64,000 nt of DNA. Source: Ruania alba (GTDB taxonomy: Bacteria; Actinomycetota; Actinomycetes; Actinomycetales; Beutenbergiaceae). The notes under the pieces were generated by a model. That model had not been told where the DNA came from. It searched no databases and was given only the letters and a program-made list of their open reading frames with translations. Below, in pieces: positions 1 to 7,569 of this stretch (position 1 is the stretch's first letter; each line of letters begins with the position of its first letter). Made by a program: the position numbers and the translations under genes. The DNA lies in assembly GCF_900105765.1 (NCBI RefSeq), contig NZ_FNTX01000002.1, positions 992,001 to 1,056,000 on the forward strand, read 5' to 3'.

Positions 1-71
1 AGCGGCACCTGCCGGGGGACCGGCCGACCAATAACCCGTGTGGAATCCGAAGCGCATCCTTCATCCTCGCA

Positions 72-141
72 CTCGGTGCTCGGTGCTCGGTGCTCGGTGC
101 TCGGTGCTCGGTGCTCGGTGCTCGGTGCTCGGTGCTCGGTG
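72..141. repeat. Heptanucleotide tandem array (CTCGGTG x10)
   Basis: Ten perfect head-to-tail copies of CTCGGTG are followed by a partial CTCG. Seven is not a multiple of three, so the array is open in several frames and creates spurious ORFs with a SVLGARC repeat. I see no gene in positions 1-488. The array lies downstream of the DUF222/HNH gene, and a different heptamer array lies upstream of the same gene. Confidence 0.95.
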
Positions 142-311
142 CTCGAGGTGGCAGCGCTCGGCAACCGGAGCGCGTCTGCCTCGTCCCGCGTACATCTCGT
201 CACGGCGCACGCACCTCGGCTGTGTGGGGATGGCGTGTGCGCACCCCCACGTGCGAGTACGTCGGCCAATGCCGCTTCGCAGAGTTTGCTCGGCGGCGGC
301 GCACTCCCCGT

Positions 312-392
312 GTGCGGGTATGCCAGTCCTATGGGGCGTGCGGGTACGCCAATCCTGCTGGCGTGCTGGCGTGCTGGCGTGCTGGCGTGCGG
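312..392. repeat. 19-bp direct repeats and GCGTGCTG octamer array
   Basis: Positions 312-330 and 338-356 are imperfect 19-bp direct repeats (GTGCGGGTAYGCCARTCCT, two mismatches). From 361 an octamer GCGTGCTG is repeated three times, with a fourth degenerate copy ending at 392. The stretch is non-coding and repeat-rich, like the heptamer array before it. Confidence 0.85.
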
Positions 393-488
393 ATGTGCAG
401 TGGCGCACGTCCGGTCGGCCTCGATGGTCGGGTAGCTGGCGTTCACCCGGCGTGCTCGTACTCAGCCCGGCTAGTCCTGTGGGGTGGC

Positions 489-2045
489 TTATTCCCGTGG
501 GATGACTGGTGGTCCCGGTGGTGCTGGTTCCTCGGGTGGGAAGGCTGGTTGTTCGCAGGGTGGTGGGTGGTGGTAGTTGATGGGGTGGCCGCTGGGTGTG
601 GTGAAGTGCCAGTGGTCGTGGTGTCGGGTGATGGTGATATCGCGCTGGTGGACCAGGCGATGGTGGAACCAACAGAGCAGGATGCCTTGGTGGGTGTTGG
701 TGTGGCCGCCGCGGGACCACCAGATGCTGTGGTGGATCTCGCCCAACCCGGGTGGTGCGGTGCAGCCGGGGTGCTGGCAGTGCTGGTCGCGGGCCCAGAT
801 CGCTTTGGTCTGGGCGGCGGTGTGTAGCCGTTGTGCCCGGCCGACATCCAGGGGTTGGCTGTCGGGGTTGAGGATGATGCGGGTGAACTCGGCATCACAG
901 GTCAGGTGGGCGAGTTCGGTGGGGCTGATCGGGGTGCCATCAGCCAGGGTCGCGGGTTCTGCGCCGACCAGGTGTTCGTGGTCGATGGTTGAGCTGATCA
1001 CGGGTGCGGACGGGTCGCCCGGGCATCCGGGCGCATGCCCCGGGCCTTCGGCCGGGCCGGATGGCGTACCGAGTCCGGGCAGTGCGGGGGTGGTCCCGAG
1101 TGGGCTCCTGTTTGTGCAGGTGCAGCGGGGGCGCCGGTGATCACTGATGGGGGTGGGTGTGGTGGTCAGGCGGTGCAGGGTGTCGGCGGGGACGTGGACG
1201 AGCAGGTGGGGGCGGACCCGGGCTGTGGGTTGGAATTGGCCACTGTCGAGGACGTGCTGGGCGAGGGTGACCAGGGCGTGGGCGTTGCGCTGGGACGGGG
1301 TGCGTTCATCATCAGCAGCCGGCACCCCGGTGACGGCGGCGAAGGCTTGCTCCACGATGTGACCGTTGGTGTCATCGAGCCACCCGTCCACGCGGCGTCC
1401 TGCGGTGGTGGCCGAGACGAAGAGGTGCTCTTTGGCGGAGTCCTCACGCCAGTTCCGCTCCGCCGCCTCCGGGTCAGCCCGCACCGCCCAGGTTTTCACC
1501 AGTTTCGTGAAGGAGTCCGCATCCAACACCCGCGCCTGAGCCACGAGGAAGTCCTCACCCACGTCGGGGTGACTCAACCGTTCCCGCAGGATGGGTGTGG
1601 TGGTCGCGTGCCTAGCCAACGCAGCCGCATGGTCGCCACTGATCACCCCGGCACGAAGAGCCATGGTGGTGGCGGGCAGGTGGTCACGCAGGGTGCGGGA
1701 CAGGTGCACCTGGCCACGTGCCTTCCCACCATGAGTCCCAGTGGCGTTGGCCCACCAGGACGCCATCGTGCGTGCCCCCGACACAGCCCACGTCCCATCG
1801 GCTTCGACCGCACTGACGGTGGCGGTGGTCAACGCGTCCAACCGGCGTCGCGCCTGCTCCAACTCACCGACCATGTCGGGCAGCACCGCGGAGGGCAGGT
1901 CGTGCAGGTCCGTCTCGAGCACGTCATCGAGCAGGGCGGTGATCACGGCCAACTTCCCGGGCGCATCGGTCTCGGTCAGGTGTTCGCTCAGCAGGTCCCG
2001 GACAGCCTCGGCCGGGGTGGTGCCCAGGTGGGTGGTGGTGCTCAT
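489..2045 (-). CDS. DUF222 / HNH endonuclease domain protein (13E12 repeat family type)
   Basis: The 518-residue protein has an N-terminal alpha-helical DUF222 region (roughly residues 20-330) with a proline/glycine-rich insert near 290-340. A C-terminal HNH nuclease fold lies at about 420-470, seen as a C-x4-C pair, the H-H pair in GEIHHSIWW and the terminal CWFHHRLVH. Such proteins are multicopy in actinobacterial genomes and behave like a dispersed repeat family. Their substrate and role are unknown. I chose the ATG at 2045 because GAGGAGG lies just upstream; an in-frame start at 2093 would add 16 residues. Short tandem arrays on both sides suggest a locus prone to rearrangement. Confidence 0.9.
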   Translation of the reverse strand: MSTTTHLGTTPAEAVRDLLSEHLTETDAPGKLAVITALLDDVLETDLHDLPSAVLPDMVGELEQARRRLDALTTATVSAVEADGTWAVSGARTMASWWANATGTHGGKARGQVHLSRTLRDHLPATTMALRAGVISGDHAAALARHATTTPILRERLSHPDVGEDFLVAQARVLDADSFTKLVKTWAVRADPEAAERNWREDSAKEHLFVSATTAGRRVDGWLDDTNGHIVEQAFAAVTGVPAADDERTPSQRNAHALVTLAQHVLDSGQFQPTARVRPHLLVHVPADTLHRLTTTPTPISDHRRPRCTCTNRSPLGTTPALPGLGTPSGPAEGPGHAPGCPGDPSAPVISSTIDHEHLVGAEPATLADGTPISPTELAHLTCDAEFTRIILNPDSQPLDVGRAQRLHTAAQTKAIWARDQHCQHPGCTAPPGLGEIHHSIWWSRGGHTNTHQGILLCWFHHRLVHQRDITITRHHDHWHFTTPSGHPINYHHPPPCEQPAFPPEEPAPPGPPVIPRE

Positions 2046-2253
2046 CCCCGCCTCCTCACGGTCCCCCGAATCCGGCCCTGTTTCCTGCCTCACAGTCTAG
2101 AACTGTTGTTCGCCCCGGTCAAGGGTAATCGTTGGTATTGCAACGAAAAGTCCGACTCTGCCTGTGGATGAAGGTGCATCGGGTATGCACTTGTGGACAG
2201 GGGCCTTCGAGAGCACGTATCGGGTGCCGTCCTGTGGGCAACCTGCATCGGAT

Positions 2254-2309
2254 GTTCGTGGTGCGTGGTGCGTGGTGCGTGGTTCGTGGTTCGTGGTTCG
2301 GCGTTCGTG
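2254..2309. repeat. Degenerate heptanucleotide tandem array (GTKCGTG x8)
   Basis: Eight consecutive heptamers read GTTCGTG, GTGCGTG (three times), GTTCGTG (twice), GTTCGGC and GTTCGTG. The array lies about 210 bp upstream of the DUF222/HNH start. It makes spurious minus-strand ORFs rich in THHAPR. Apart from this array and the small duplication at 2523, positions 2046-2670 hold nothing I recognise as a gene. Confidence 0.9.
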
Positions 2310-2522
2310 ACGTCTGGTCGAACACCGATCTCCAGCTACCGGCCTTGGGCGCAACCTCTCGGCCCACGTCGAGTCTCAGCGGCGGCCCCCGAGTCGAACA
2401 CCAGCACGCGCTGGCGATGGAGTCGGTGAGCCGGCAGGGCGAATGCTCGGCGACCTCCCTCCGACGGGGACCTGCTGGTCGATCATTCTCGCGTGCATGG
2501 TCCTCTTGACCGCCCGAGCGCT

Positions 2523-2558
2523 CCTCGTGCCTCGACTACCCCTCGTGCCTTGACCACC
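2523..2558. repeat. 18-bp imperfect tandem duplication
   Basis: CCTCGTGCCTYGACYACC occurs twice in direct succession (2523-2540 and 2541-2558) with two transitions between the copies. It lies in the leader region of the YCII-domain gene. No function is evident. Confidence 0.7.
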
Positions 2559-2670
2559 CCTCAGGCACCGGAGCCATACTCAACCAAGCGCCACGAGCAG
2601 TGCCGAGAGCCATGTCCGTGGAGGCCCAAAGAGGGGCCGACCAGTGGCGCCCGAACAGAGGAGCCCATGC

Positions 2671-3012
2671 ATGTCGAAGTACCTGATCTCGTTCCCCAGT
2701 GAGGCCATGGTGATCCCGGAGGGCGACTTCCAGGCCGTGGTCGACGACTCTCATGCCGTCATCGAAGAGGCCAAGGCGGCCGGCGTCTACGTCTTCGGTG
2801 GTGGGATCGACGAGGGCATCCCCCCGGTTCTCGTCGCCGGTGACGGCAGCGTCACCGAGGGAACGTACCCAGGGCACACGGCGCCGAACGGCGGCTACAC
2901 CGTGCTCGAGCTGCCCTCCCGTGAGGCGGCGCTCGAATGGGCGGCCAAGTTGGCGGTCGCCTGCCGCTGCCCGCAAGTGCTCAGGCAGTTCGGGGACGAT
3001 CCGGCGAGCTGA
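2671..3012 (+). CDS. YCII-related domain protein
   Basis: This 113-residue protein matches the small YciI/DGPF-like family: N-terminal MSKYLISF strand, the PEGDF segment, a GG-rich central turn and a C-terminal helix with the CRCPQV segment. Family members adopt a ferredoxin-like alpha/beta fold and often accompany ECF sigma factors, but none is present here. The ATG at 2671 is chosen because AGAGGAG lies 7 nt upstream; the reading frame extends to 2644 without a better signal. It converges on the antiporter gene with only 10 bp between the stops. Biochemical role unknown. Confidence 0.8.
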   Translation: MSKYLISFPSEAMVIPEGDFQAVVDDSHAVIEEAKAAGVYVFGGGIDEGIPPVLVAGDGSVTEGTYPGHTAPNGGYTVLELPSREAALEWAAKLAVACRCPQVLRQFGDDPAS

Positions 3013-3022
3013 CGGCTCGTCG

Positions 3023-4486
3023 TCAGGCAGGCACTGGTGCCTCGACACGCTCACGCACCGCCACGCCGTCGGGCCCTTCGAAGCGGCGCCCCCAACCGGT
3101 GACCACGGCCACGATCAGCACCACAGTCAGCGCGAGCGGGTACCAGGCGGCGCCGAAGATCTGCACGGTGGAGAGCTCGGGGGCGCCCTCGTGCCCGCCG
3201 GTCAGCAGCGCACCGATGAACAGGAAGGCACTGAAGACCGGGATCACGCAGGACAGGCCCATCGCGAAGCAGTCCATCACGTTCGTCCGCCGGTATGGGT
3301 GCAGCCCCTGCCGCGCACCGATCTCGTCCGCCACCGGCCCGAAGGTGAGCATCGAGGCCGAGTTCACGCCACCGAAGAGCACGGTGGTGGCGCTGACTCC
3401 GAGCCCAATCGCCGCCTCCGCGCCCCGCGGGGTTCCGGCTAGGCGGCCCCGTGCGAGCCCGTCCACGATCCGGTCCAGCACGCCGGCCGCACGCAGCACG
3501 CCCATGATCCCGAACACCGCGGTCACCAGACACACCGTCGGCAGCAGCGCGGACACCCCGCCGACCAGGAACCCGGTCGCATGCCCGTCCTCCACCCCGA
3601 TCACACCGGACGGCTCCAGCAGGCCCGCGAGGAGCGCCGTCACGGTGCCCAGCGCCAGCCCGGCCGTCACGGCGAGGAAGATGTTGCGAGTACGGAACGC
3701 GACGAACAGCATCACGGCCATCGGGGCCAGCATGATCAGCCCGAGCGGGTTCGCGCTCTCGGCGAGTTGCGCCTCGTCCACGGCCGCCGCGCCACCGGCG
3801 CCCCCGAAGATCGCGAAGCCGACGGCGCTCAGTCCGGCTGCGACCAGGGCGTACCGCGCCCGGCTGGTTACCACGCCGCCGATGTCCGCGGCGCCCTCCT
3901 TGCGACGGAACCGCTGCGTGGAGGCGGAGATGATCGTGGTGTCCGAGATCGGCGCGAGGTTGTCGCCGAAGATCGCCCCGGAGACGATGGCGCCCGCGAG
4001 CATGGTCGGATCGGCGCCGAGCAGCACTCCGGCCGGGTAGAAGATGGGGAACGCGGTGAACATGGTGCCGATCGAGGAGCCCGTGGCCATCGCGATCAGG
4101 CAGCACGCCGCGAACGAGAACAGGGTCAGCACCGCCCCGCTCATCCCGGCCTGGTCGGCGATCCAGACGAACCCGCCGGAGACGTCCGAGTCCTTGATGA
4201 GCTGGCCGAGCATGCCGACCATGAAGAGCACCACGATGATCGAGACCGACGTCGGGCTGCCGATCCCCGCCATGACGGCGTCCCAGAACTTGGTGTAGCG
4301 CCGGGCCAGCAGGGCGCCGATCAGCAAGGCGATGAACCCGCCCGTGGCGAGCGCGGTCATGTCGAAGGCGTCCAGCACCACGAAGTAGAGCACGCAGAAC
4401 GCACCGAAGATGGCTACCGGCAGGAACGCCATCGTCCAGCCGCCGCGGAAGGTCAGTGTGTCGTCCGTCTGCTTCTGGTCAGTCAT
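3023..4486 (-). CDS. nhaC: Na+/H+ antiporter NhaC family protein
   Basis: The 487-residue polytopic membrane protein has about eleven to twelve hydrophobic segments. It carries two NhaC signatures: ATGSSIGTMFT, and GAIFGDNLAPISDTT, which matches the family motif G-x-FGD-x-x-SP-SDTT. NhaC-type proteins exchange Na+ for H+, and some members carry organic substrates such as lactate/malate or amines. The start at 4486 is supported by GAGGTGGAG upstream; the frame stays open far beyond but only as antisense of other genes. It is divergent from an XRE-cupin regulator whose operator-like palindrome lies between them, so its substrate is probably linked to the catabolic cassette that follows (inference). 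Confidence 0.88.
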   Translation of the reverse strand: MTDQKQTDDTLTFRGGWTMAFLPVAIFGAFCVLYFVVLDAFDMTALATGGFIALLIGALLARRYTKFWDAVMAGIGSPTSVSIIVVLFMVGMLGQLIKDSDVSGGFVWIADQAGMSGAVLTLFSFAACCLIAMATGSSIGTMFTAFPIFYPAGVLLGADPTMLAGAIVSGAIFGDNLAPISDTTIISASTQRFRRKEGAADIGGVVTSRARYALVAAGLSAVGFAIFGGAGGAAAVDEAQLAESANPLGLIMLAPMAVMLFVAFRTRNIFLAVTAGLALGTVTALLAGLLEPSGVIGVEDGHATGFLVGGVSALLPTVCLVTAVFGIMGVLRAAGVLDRIVDGLARGRLAGTPRGAEAAIGLGVSATTVLFGGVNSASMLTFGPVADEIGARQGLHPYRRTNVMDCFAMGLSCVIPVFSAFLFIGALLTGGHEGAPELSTVQIFGAAWYPLALTVVLIVAVVTGWGRRFEGPDGVAVRERVEAPVPA

Positions 4487-4557
4487 TCGTCTCCACCTCA
4501 GGCTCCGCCGCGCACCGTCGCGCGCATGTCGCCCCGGACGGTACACCGCCCCTCCCT

Positions 4558-4599
4558 CTTGTGCAATCACACTGCACAAGTGCAGTGAGACTGTATGCT
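4558..4599 (+). promoter_or_regulatory. Divergent control region with overlapping palindromes and -10 box
   Basis: CACTGCAC-AA-GTGCAGTG at 4570-4587 is a perfect palindrome with 8-bp arms. It overlaps a second inverted repeat, CTTGTGCA (4558-4565) with TGCACAAG (4573-4580). A TATGCT box at 4594-4599 sits 7 nt before the ATG at 4607, so the regulator mRNA may be leaderless. The arrangement fits an autoregulatory XRE operator that also controls the divergent antiporter. Confidence 0.75.
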
Positions 4600-4606
4600 G
4601 GCGTGC

Positions 4607-5143
4607 ATGATCGGGGGACGACTTCGCGACCTGCGCGCCGAGCAGGGGCTCAGCCTGCGCGCCCTGGCCGAACGGACCGGCCTCTCGGCCACTCTGCTCA
4701 GTCAGATCGAGCGGGGCAAGGCCGAACCCAGCCTGAAGTCGCTCCGGCTGCTCGCCTCGGTGCTCGGGCAGTCCGTCGGAGAGCTCTTCGACTCCTCCGA
4801 GTCCTTGACGGTGCGCGTCTCCCGACCCGGGGAGCGCTCCCGAATCACCTCCCCGCGCGGGTACATCCAGTACGAGCGTCTCGCCCCCAGCAACGGCCAG
4901 CTCGAGGTGCTGCGCGGGGTGCTCGCTCCGGGCGAGGTCTCCAGCGACGAGCCGTGGTCGCACCCTTCGATCGAGTGCGTCGTGGTGCTGACCGGCACGC
5001 TCACCGTGCATGTGGCCGAGACCGCTCACGAGGTCACCGCGGGGGAGTCGGTCACCTTCGACTCCCGCCACGCACACCGCTACCAGAACGTCACCGACGG
5101 TGTGGTCGAGTTCCTCGTCTCCGTCGCCCCGCCGTCCCCGTAA
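4607..5143 (+). CDS. XRE family transcriptional regulator with C-terminal cupin domain
   Basis: The 178-residue protein has an N-terminal helix-turn-helix (about residues 3-60, with GLSLRALAERTGLSATLLSQIERG) and a C-terminal cupin (about 100-175) that probably senses a small ligand. ATG 4607 is preferred over ATG 4595 because it aligns with the paralogue at 9224-9760 and follows a -10 box at leaderless distance. The paralogue has the same length and near-identical domain layout. Its stop is 9 bp before the DapA-like gene, so the two are probably co-transcribed. It likely controls the downstream dehydrogenase cassette and the divergent NhaC antiporter. Confidence 0.88.
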   Translation: MIGGRLRDLRAEQGLSLRALAERTGLSATLLSQIERGKAEPSLKSLRLLASVLGQSVGELFDSSESLTVRVSRPGERSRITSPRGYIQYERLAPSNGQLEVLRGVLAPGEVSSDEPWSHPSIECVVVLTGTLTVHVAETAHEVTAGESVTFDSRHAHRYQNVTDGVVEFLVSVAPPSP

Positions 5144-5152
5144 AGGAACACC

Positions 5153-6088
5153 ATGGACCGCCACAGCATCGACTGGACCGGGTACATCCCCGCCATCACC
5201 ACCCCCTTCAGCCGCGACGGCGCACTCGACCTGGACTCCCTCGCCGGCCAGATCGCCTGGATGCGCGAGCAGCGACTGCACGGCATCATCCTCGCCGGCA
5301 CCAGCGGCGAGTGGTTCAGCATGTCCGCCGCCGAGCGTGCCGACCTGTTCACCGAGGGGGCCCGCGCCGCCGACGGGTCGATGTGGGTGATCGGCGCCTG
5401 CAACGCCTTCACCGCCGCCGAAGCGATCGAGCACGCCCACGCGGCCGAGCGCGCCGGGCTGGACGGCATCCTGCTCACCCCGCCGCCCTACATCGTGCCG
5501 AGCCGGGCCGAGGTGACGCGCTTCTACCAGGACGTCTCCGACGCCACTGACATCCCGCTGTGCGTCTACAACTGGCCCCGCGGCTGCATCGTGGACCTGG
5601 ACACCGACACGCTCACCGAGCTGGCCGCGATCGAGAACGTGGTGGCGATCAAGAACTCCACCGGGAACTTCTCCCAGTTCCTGGCCGGGATGTACGCCCT
5701 CGAGGACTCGGTGCGCTACTTCGGACTGCCCACCAGCGAGCTCGGCGCCGACCTGGCCCTGCTCGGCCACGGCGACGGACTGATGGGCTCGGGCGCCCCG
5801 CTCGGCGCCGACCACTCCGACTACTGGCGTGCCATCGACGCCGGCGACCGGGAGCGAGCCGTCGCTCTTGGCGCCCGTGATCGCGTGGTGATGCACCGGT
5901 GGTTTCAGCCCGACTACGGTGCCAGGTTCGGCAACCAGCAGGCCATTATGAAGACCGCCCTGCGACTGCAGGGCGTGCCCGCGGGATACGTGCGCCGGCC
6001 CCTCCTCGAGCTCACCGACGACGAAGTGGCCATCATCGCCGGGACCTTGCACGACCTCGGTATCGAGACCGTGCCGCTGGCCGACTGA
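5153..6088 (+). CDS. Dihydrodipicolinate synthase (DapA/NAL) family lyase
   Basis: This 311-residue TIM-barrel class I lyase shows the family landmarks: GTSGEW near residue 50, Tyr139 in CVYNWPRG, and the Schiff-base Lys167 in VVAIKNSTGN. The family includes dihydrodipicolinate synthase, N-acetylneuraminate lyase and the deaminase acting on 1-pyrroline-4-hydroxy-2-carboxylate in hydroxyproline catabolism. The following three genes resemble the D-hydroxyproline dehydrogenase complex, so the deaminase role is the most attractive assignment here. That is inference from context; lysine biosynthesis is unlikely. AAAGGA precedes the ATG. Confidence 0.85.
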   Translation: MDRHSIDWTGYIPAITTPFSRDGALDLDSLAGQIAWMREQRLHGIILAGTSGEWFSMSAAERADLFTEGARAADGSMWVIGACNAFTAAEAIEHAHAAERAGLDGILLTPPPYIVPSRAEVTRFYQDVSDATDIPLCVYNWPRGCIVDLDTDTLTELAAIENVVAIKNSTGNFSQFLAGMYALEDSVRYFGLPTSELGADLALLGHGDGLMGSGAPLGADHSDYWRAIDAGDRERAVALGARDRVVMHRWFQPDYGARFGNQQAIMKTALRLQGVPAGYVRRPLLELTDDEVAIIAGTLHDLGIETVPLAD

Positions 6089-6091
6089 CCG

Positions 6092-7285
6092 ATGTCGGCG
6101 CACTACGACGCGGTGGTCATCGGCGGCGGTCTGCTCGGCTGCACCGTGGCCTGGATGCTCGCCCGAGACGGCGCCTCGGTGCTGCTCGCCGAGCGCGACG
6201 AACTCAATGCGCACGCCTCCGGGCAGAACGCCGGGAGCCTGCACTTCCAGCTCGAGTATCGGATGGTCGAGCAGGGGATCGAGGCCGCCCGCACGGCGGC
6301 CGAGGCGATGCCGTTGCACCTGGCCGCCGCCGAGCTGTGGGCCGGTCTGACCGACGAGCTCGGTGAGGAGCTCGGCGTTGCCCAGCACGGCGGGCTGATG
6401 CTCGCCGAGGACGCCGAGCAGGCGCGCGTGCTGGAGGCGAAGACCCAGCTCGAACAGTCCTGGGGCCTGGACGTGCAGCTGCTCGACGGGGACGAGGCCC
6501 GCCGGATCGCCCCGTACCTTTCCGGCGAGGTGGTGGCCGCCGCGTACTGCCCGATCGAGGGCAAGGCTGACACCCGGATCGCCGCCCCCGCCTTCGCGCG
6601 GGGCGCCATGGGCGCCGGTGCGCAGGTGCGCACCCGGACCGAGGTGGTTGCCCTACGCAGGTCTGGCACCTCGTGGCTGGTGGAGCTGGAAACGCCCGAC
6701 GGCGAAGGTGCTGACGAGCGGGTGGTGACGGACGCCGTCGTGCTCGCTGCGGGGGTGTGGACCGGCGAGCTGGGCGCACTGATCGATGCCAGCCTTCCGA
6801 CCATCCCGATGGCGCTGACGATGACCGCCACGACCGCGCAAAAGCCCACGATCGGGCACCTGGTGCAGCATGCCGGGCGGCGGCTCTCCCTCAAGCAGGC
6901 CAGTGCGGGCAACGTGCTGATCGGGGGCGGGTGGCCGGCCCGGCTGCTCACCGACGCCGCCGGACGCCCCGACTTCCGCCGGCGCCCGGAGCTGATCGCC
7001 TCCTCGGTGGCCGGCAACCTCGCTGCCGCGGTGCGGGCCGTGCCCTGGGTGGCCTCCGTTCCCGCGCTGCGCACCTGGGTGGGCACCACCACCGTGACCC
7101 CGGACCAGCTGCCACTGGTGGGTGCGGTCCCGGGGAACGCCGGGGTGTTCGTGGCGACCGGCGGCTCCGCTTTCACGTTGGGACCGAGCTTCGCGCAAGT
7201 GATCGCCGACCTGGTGCAGCACCGCCCGCCCGGCCACGACCTGAGCCCGTACGACCCCGCCCGGTTCGGCAAGGAGGCAGCGTGA
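6092..7285 (+). CDS. FAD-dependent amine/imino-acid dehydrogenase, DAO family beta subunit
   Basis: The 397-residue flavoprotein begins with a Rossmann FAD motif (VVIGGGLLGCTVAWML, residues 8-23) and a SGQNAGSLHFQ segment typical of the glycine oxidase/sarcosine oxidase beta/DadA superfamily. It ends with GVFVATGGSAFTLGPSFAQVIADLV. The catalytic subunit oxidises a C-N bond of an amino or imino acid. With the two overlapping downstream genes it forms the beta-gamma-alpha set seen in D-hydroxyproline dehydrogenase and HcnABC-like complexes. It starts 3 bp after the lyase stop, and its TGA overlaps the next start (GTGA). Confidence 0.85.
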   Translation: MSAHYDAVVIGGGLLGCTVAWMLARDGASVLLAERDELNAHASGQNAGSLHFQLEYRMVEQGIEAARTAAEAMPLHLAAAELWAGLTDELGEELGVAQHGGLMLAEDAEQARVLEAKTQLEQSWGLDVQLLDGDEARRIAPYLSGEVVAAAYCPIEGKADTRIAAPAFARGAMGAGAQVRTRTEVVALRRSGTSWLVELETPDGEGADERVVTDAVVLAAGVWTGELGALIDASLPTIPMALTMTATTAQKPTIGHLVQHAGRRLSLKQASAGNVLIGGGWPARLLTDAAGRPDFRRRPELIASSVAGNLAAAVRAVPWVASVPALRTWVGTTTVTPDQLPLVGAVPGNAGVFVATGGSAFTLGPSFAQVIADLVQHRPPGHDLSPYDPARFGKEAA

Positions 7286-7569
7286 GCAGTTTTCGGCGCC
7301 TGGATGTGCGGCGTGGGGCGCCCGTGCAGGTCACCGTGGACGGCGCGCAGGTTCAGGCACACCAGGGGGAGACAGTGGCGGCCGCCCTGCTCGCCGCCGG
7401 TGTGGACGAGTTCCGTCGAACCTCTGCCGGTGACCCACGCGCCCCCCTGTGCCACATGGGCACCTGCTTCGAGTGCGTGCTCACCGTGGACGGCGCGCCG
7501 CTCACCCGCGCCTGCCTCACGCCGGTGCGCGACGGGATGATCGTGGACCGAGAGGTGGGGCAGCCGTGA
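7282..7569 (+). CDS. (2Fe-2S)-binding small (gamma) subunit of amine dehydrogenase
   Basis: This 95-residue ferredoxin-like protein carries the cluster motif CHMGTCFECVLTVDG (C-x4-C-x2-C) with a fourth cysteine in RACLTPV. It matches HcnA-type and sarcosine-oxidase-associated small subunits that pass electrons between the two flavoproteins. The GTG start at 7282 is fixed by AAGGAGG at 7271-7277 and by the GTGA overlap with the preceding stop. Its own stop overlaps the next gene's GTG in the same way, indicating translational coupling and stoichiometric assembly. Confidence 0.85.
   Translation: MSSFRRLDVRRGAPVQVTVDGAQVQAHQGETVAAALLAAGVDEFRRTSAGDPRAPLCHMGTCFECVLTVDGAPLTRACLTPVRDGMIVDREVGQP

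Noticed and set aside
72-141. CRISPR array
   Set aside because: Units are 7 bp with no spacers and no cas genes nearby; it is a simple tandem repeat.
38-827. Several overlapping ORFs in positions 38-827 on both strands
   Set aside because: They arise from the 7-bp and 8-bp tandem arrays and from antisense of the DUF222/HNH gene; products are low-complexity repeats with no domain or RBS.
5153-6088. Lysine-biosynthetic DapA
   Set aside because: The gene is embedded in a catabolic, regulator-linked cassette and the motif region GTSGEW/YNWPRG departs from classical DapA.
4487-6388. N-terminal extension of the NhaC gene to 6388 (1121 residues)
   Set aside because: The extension is antisense to the DapA-like and regulator genes; the natural methionine with an RBS is at 4486.
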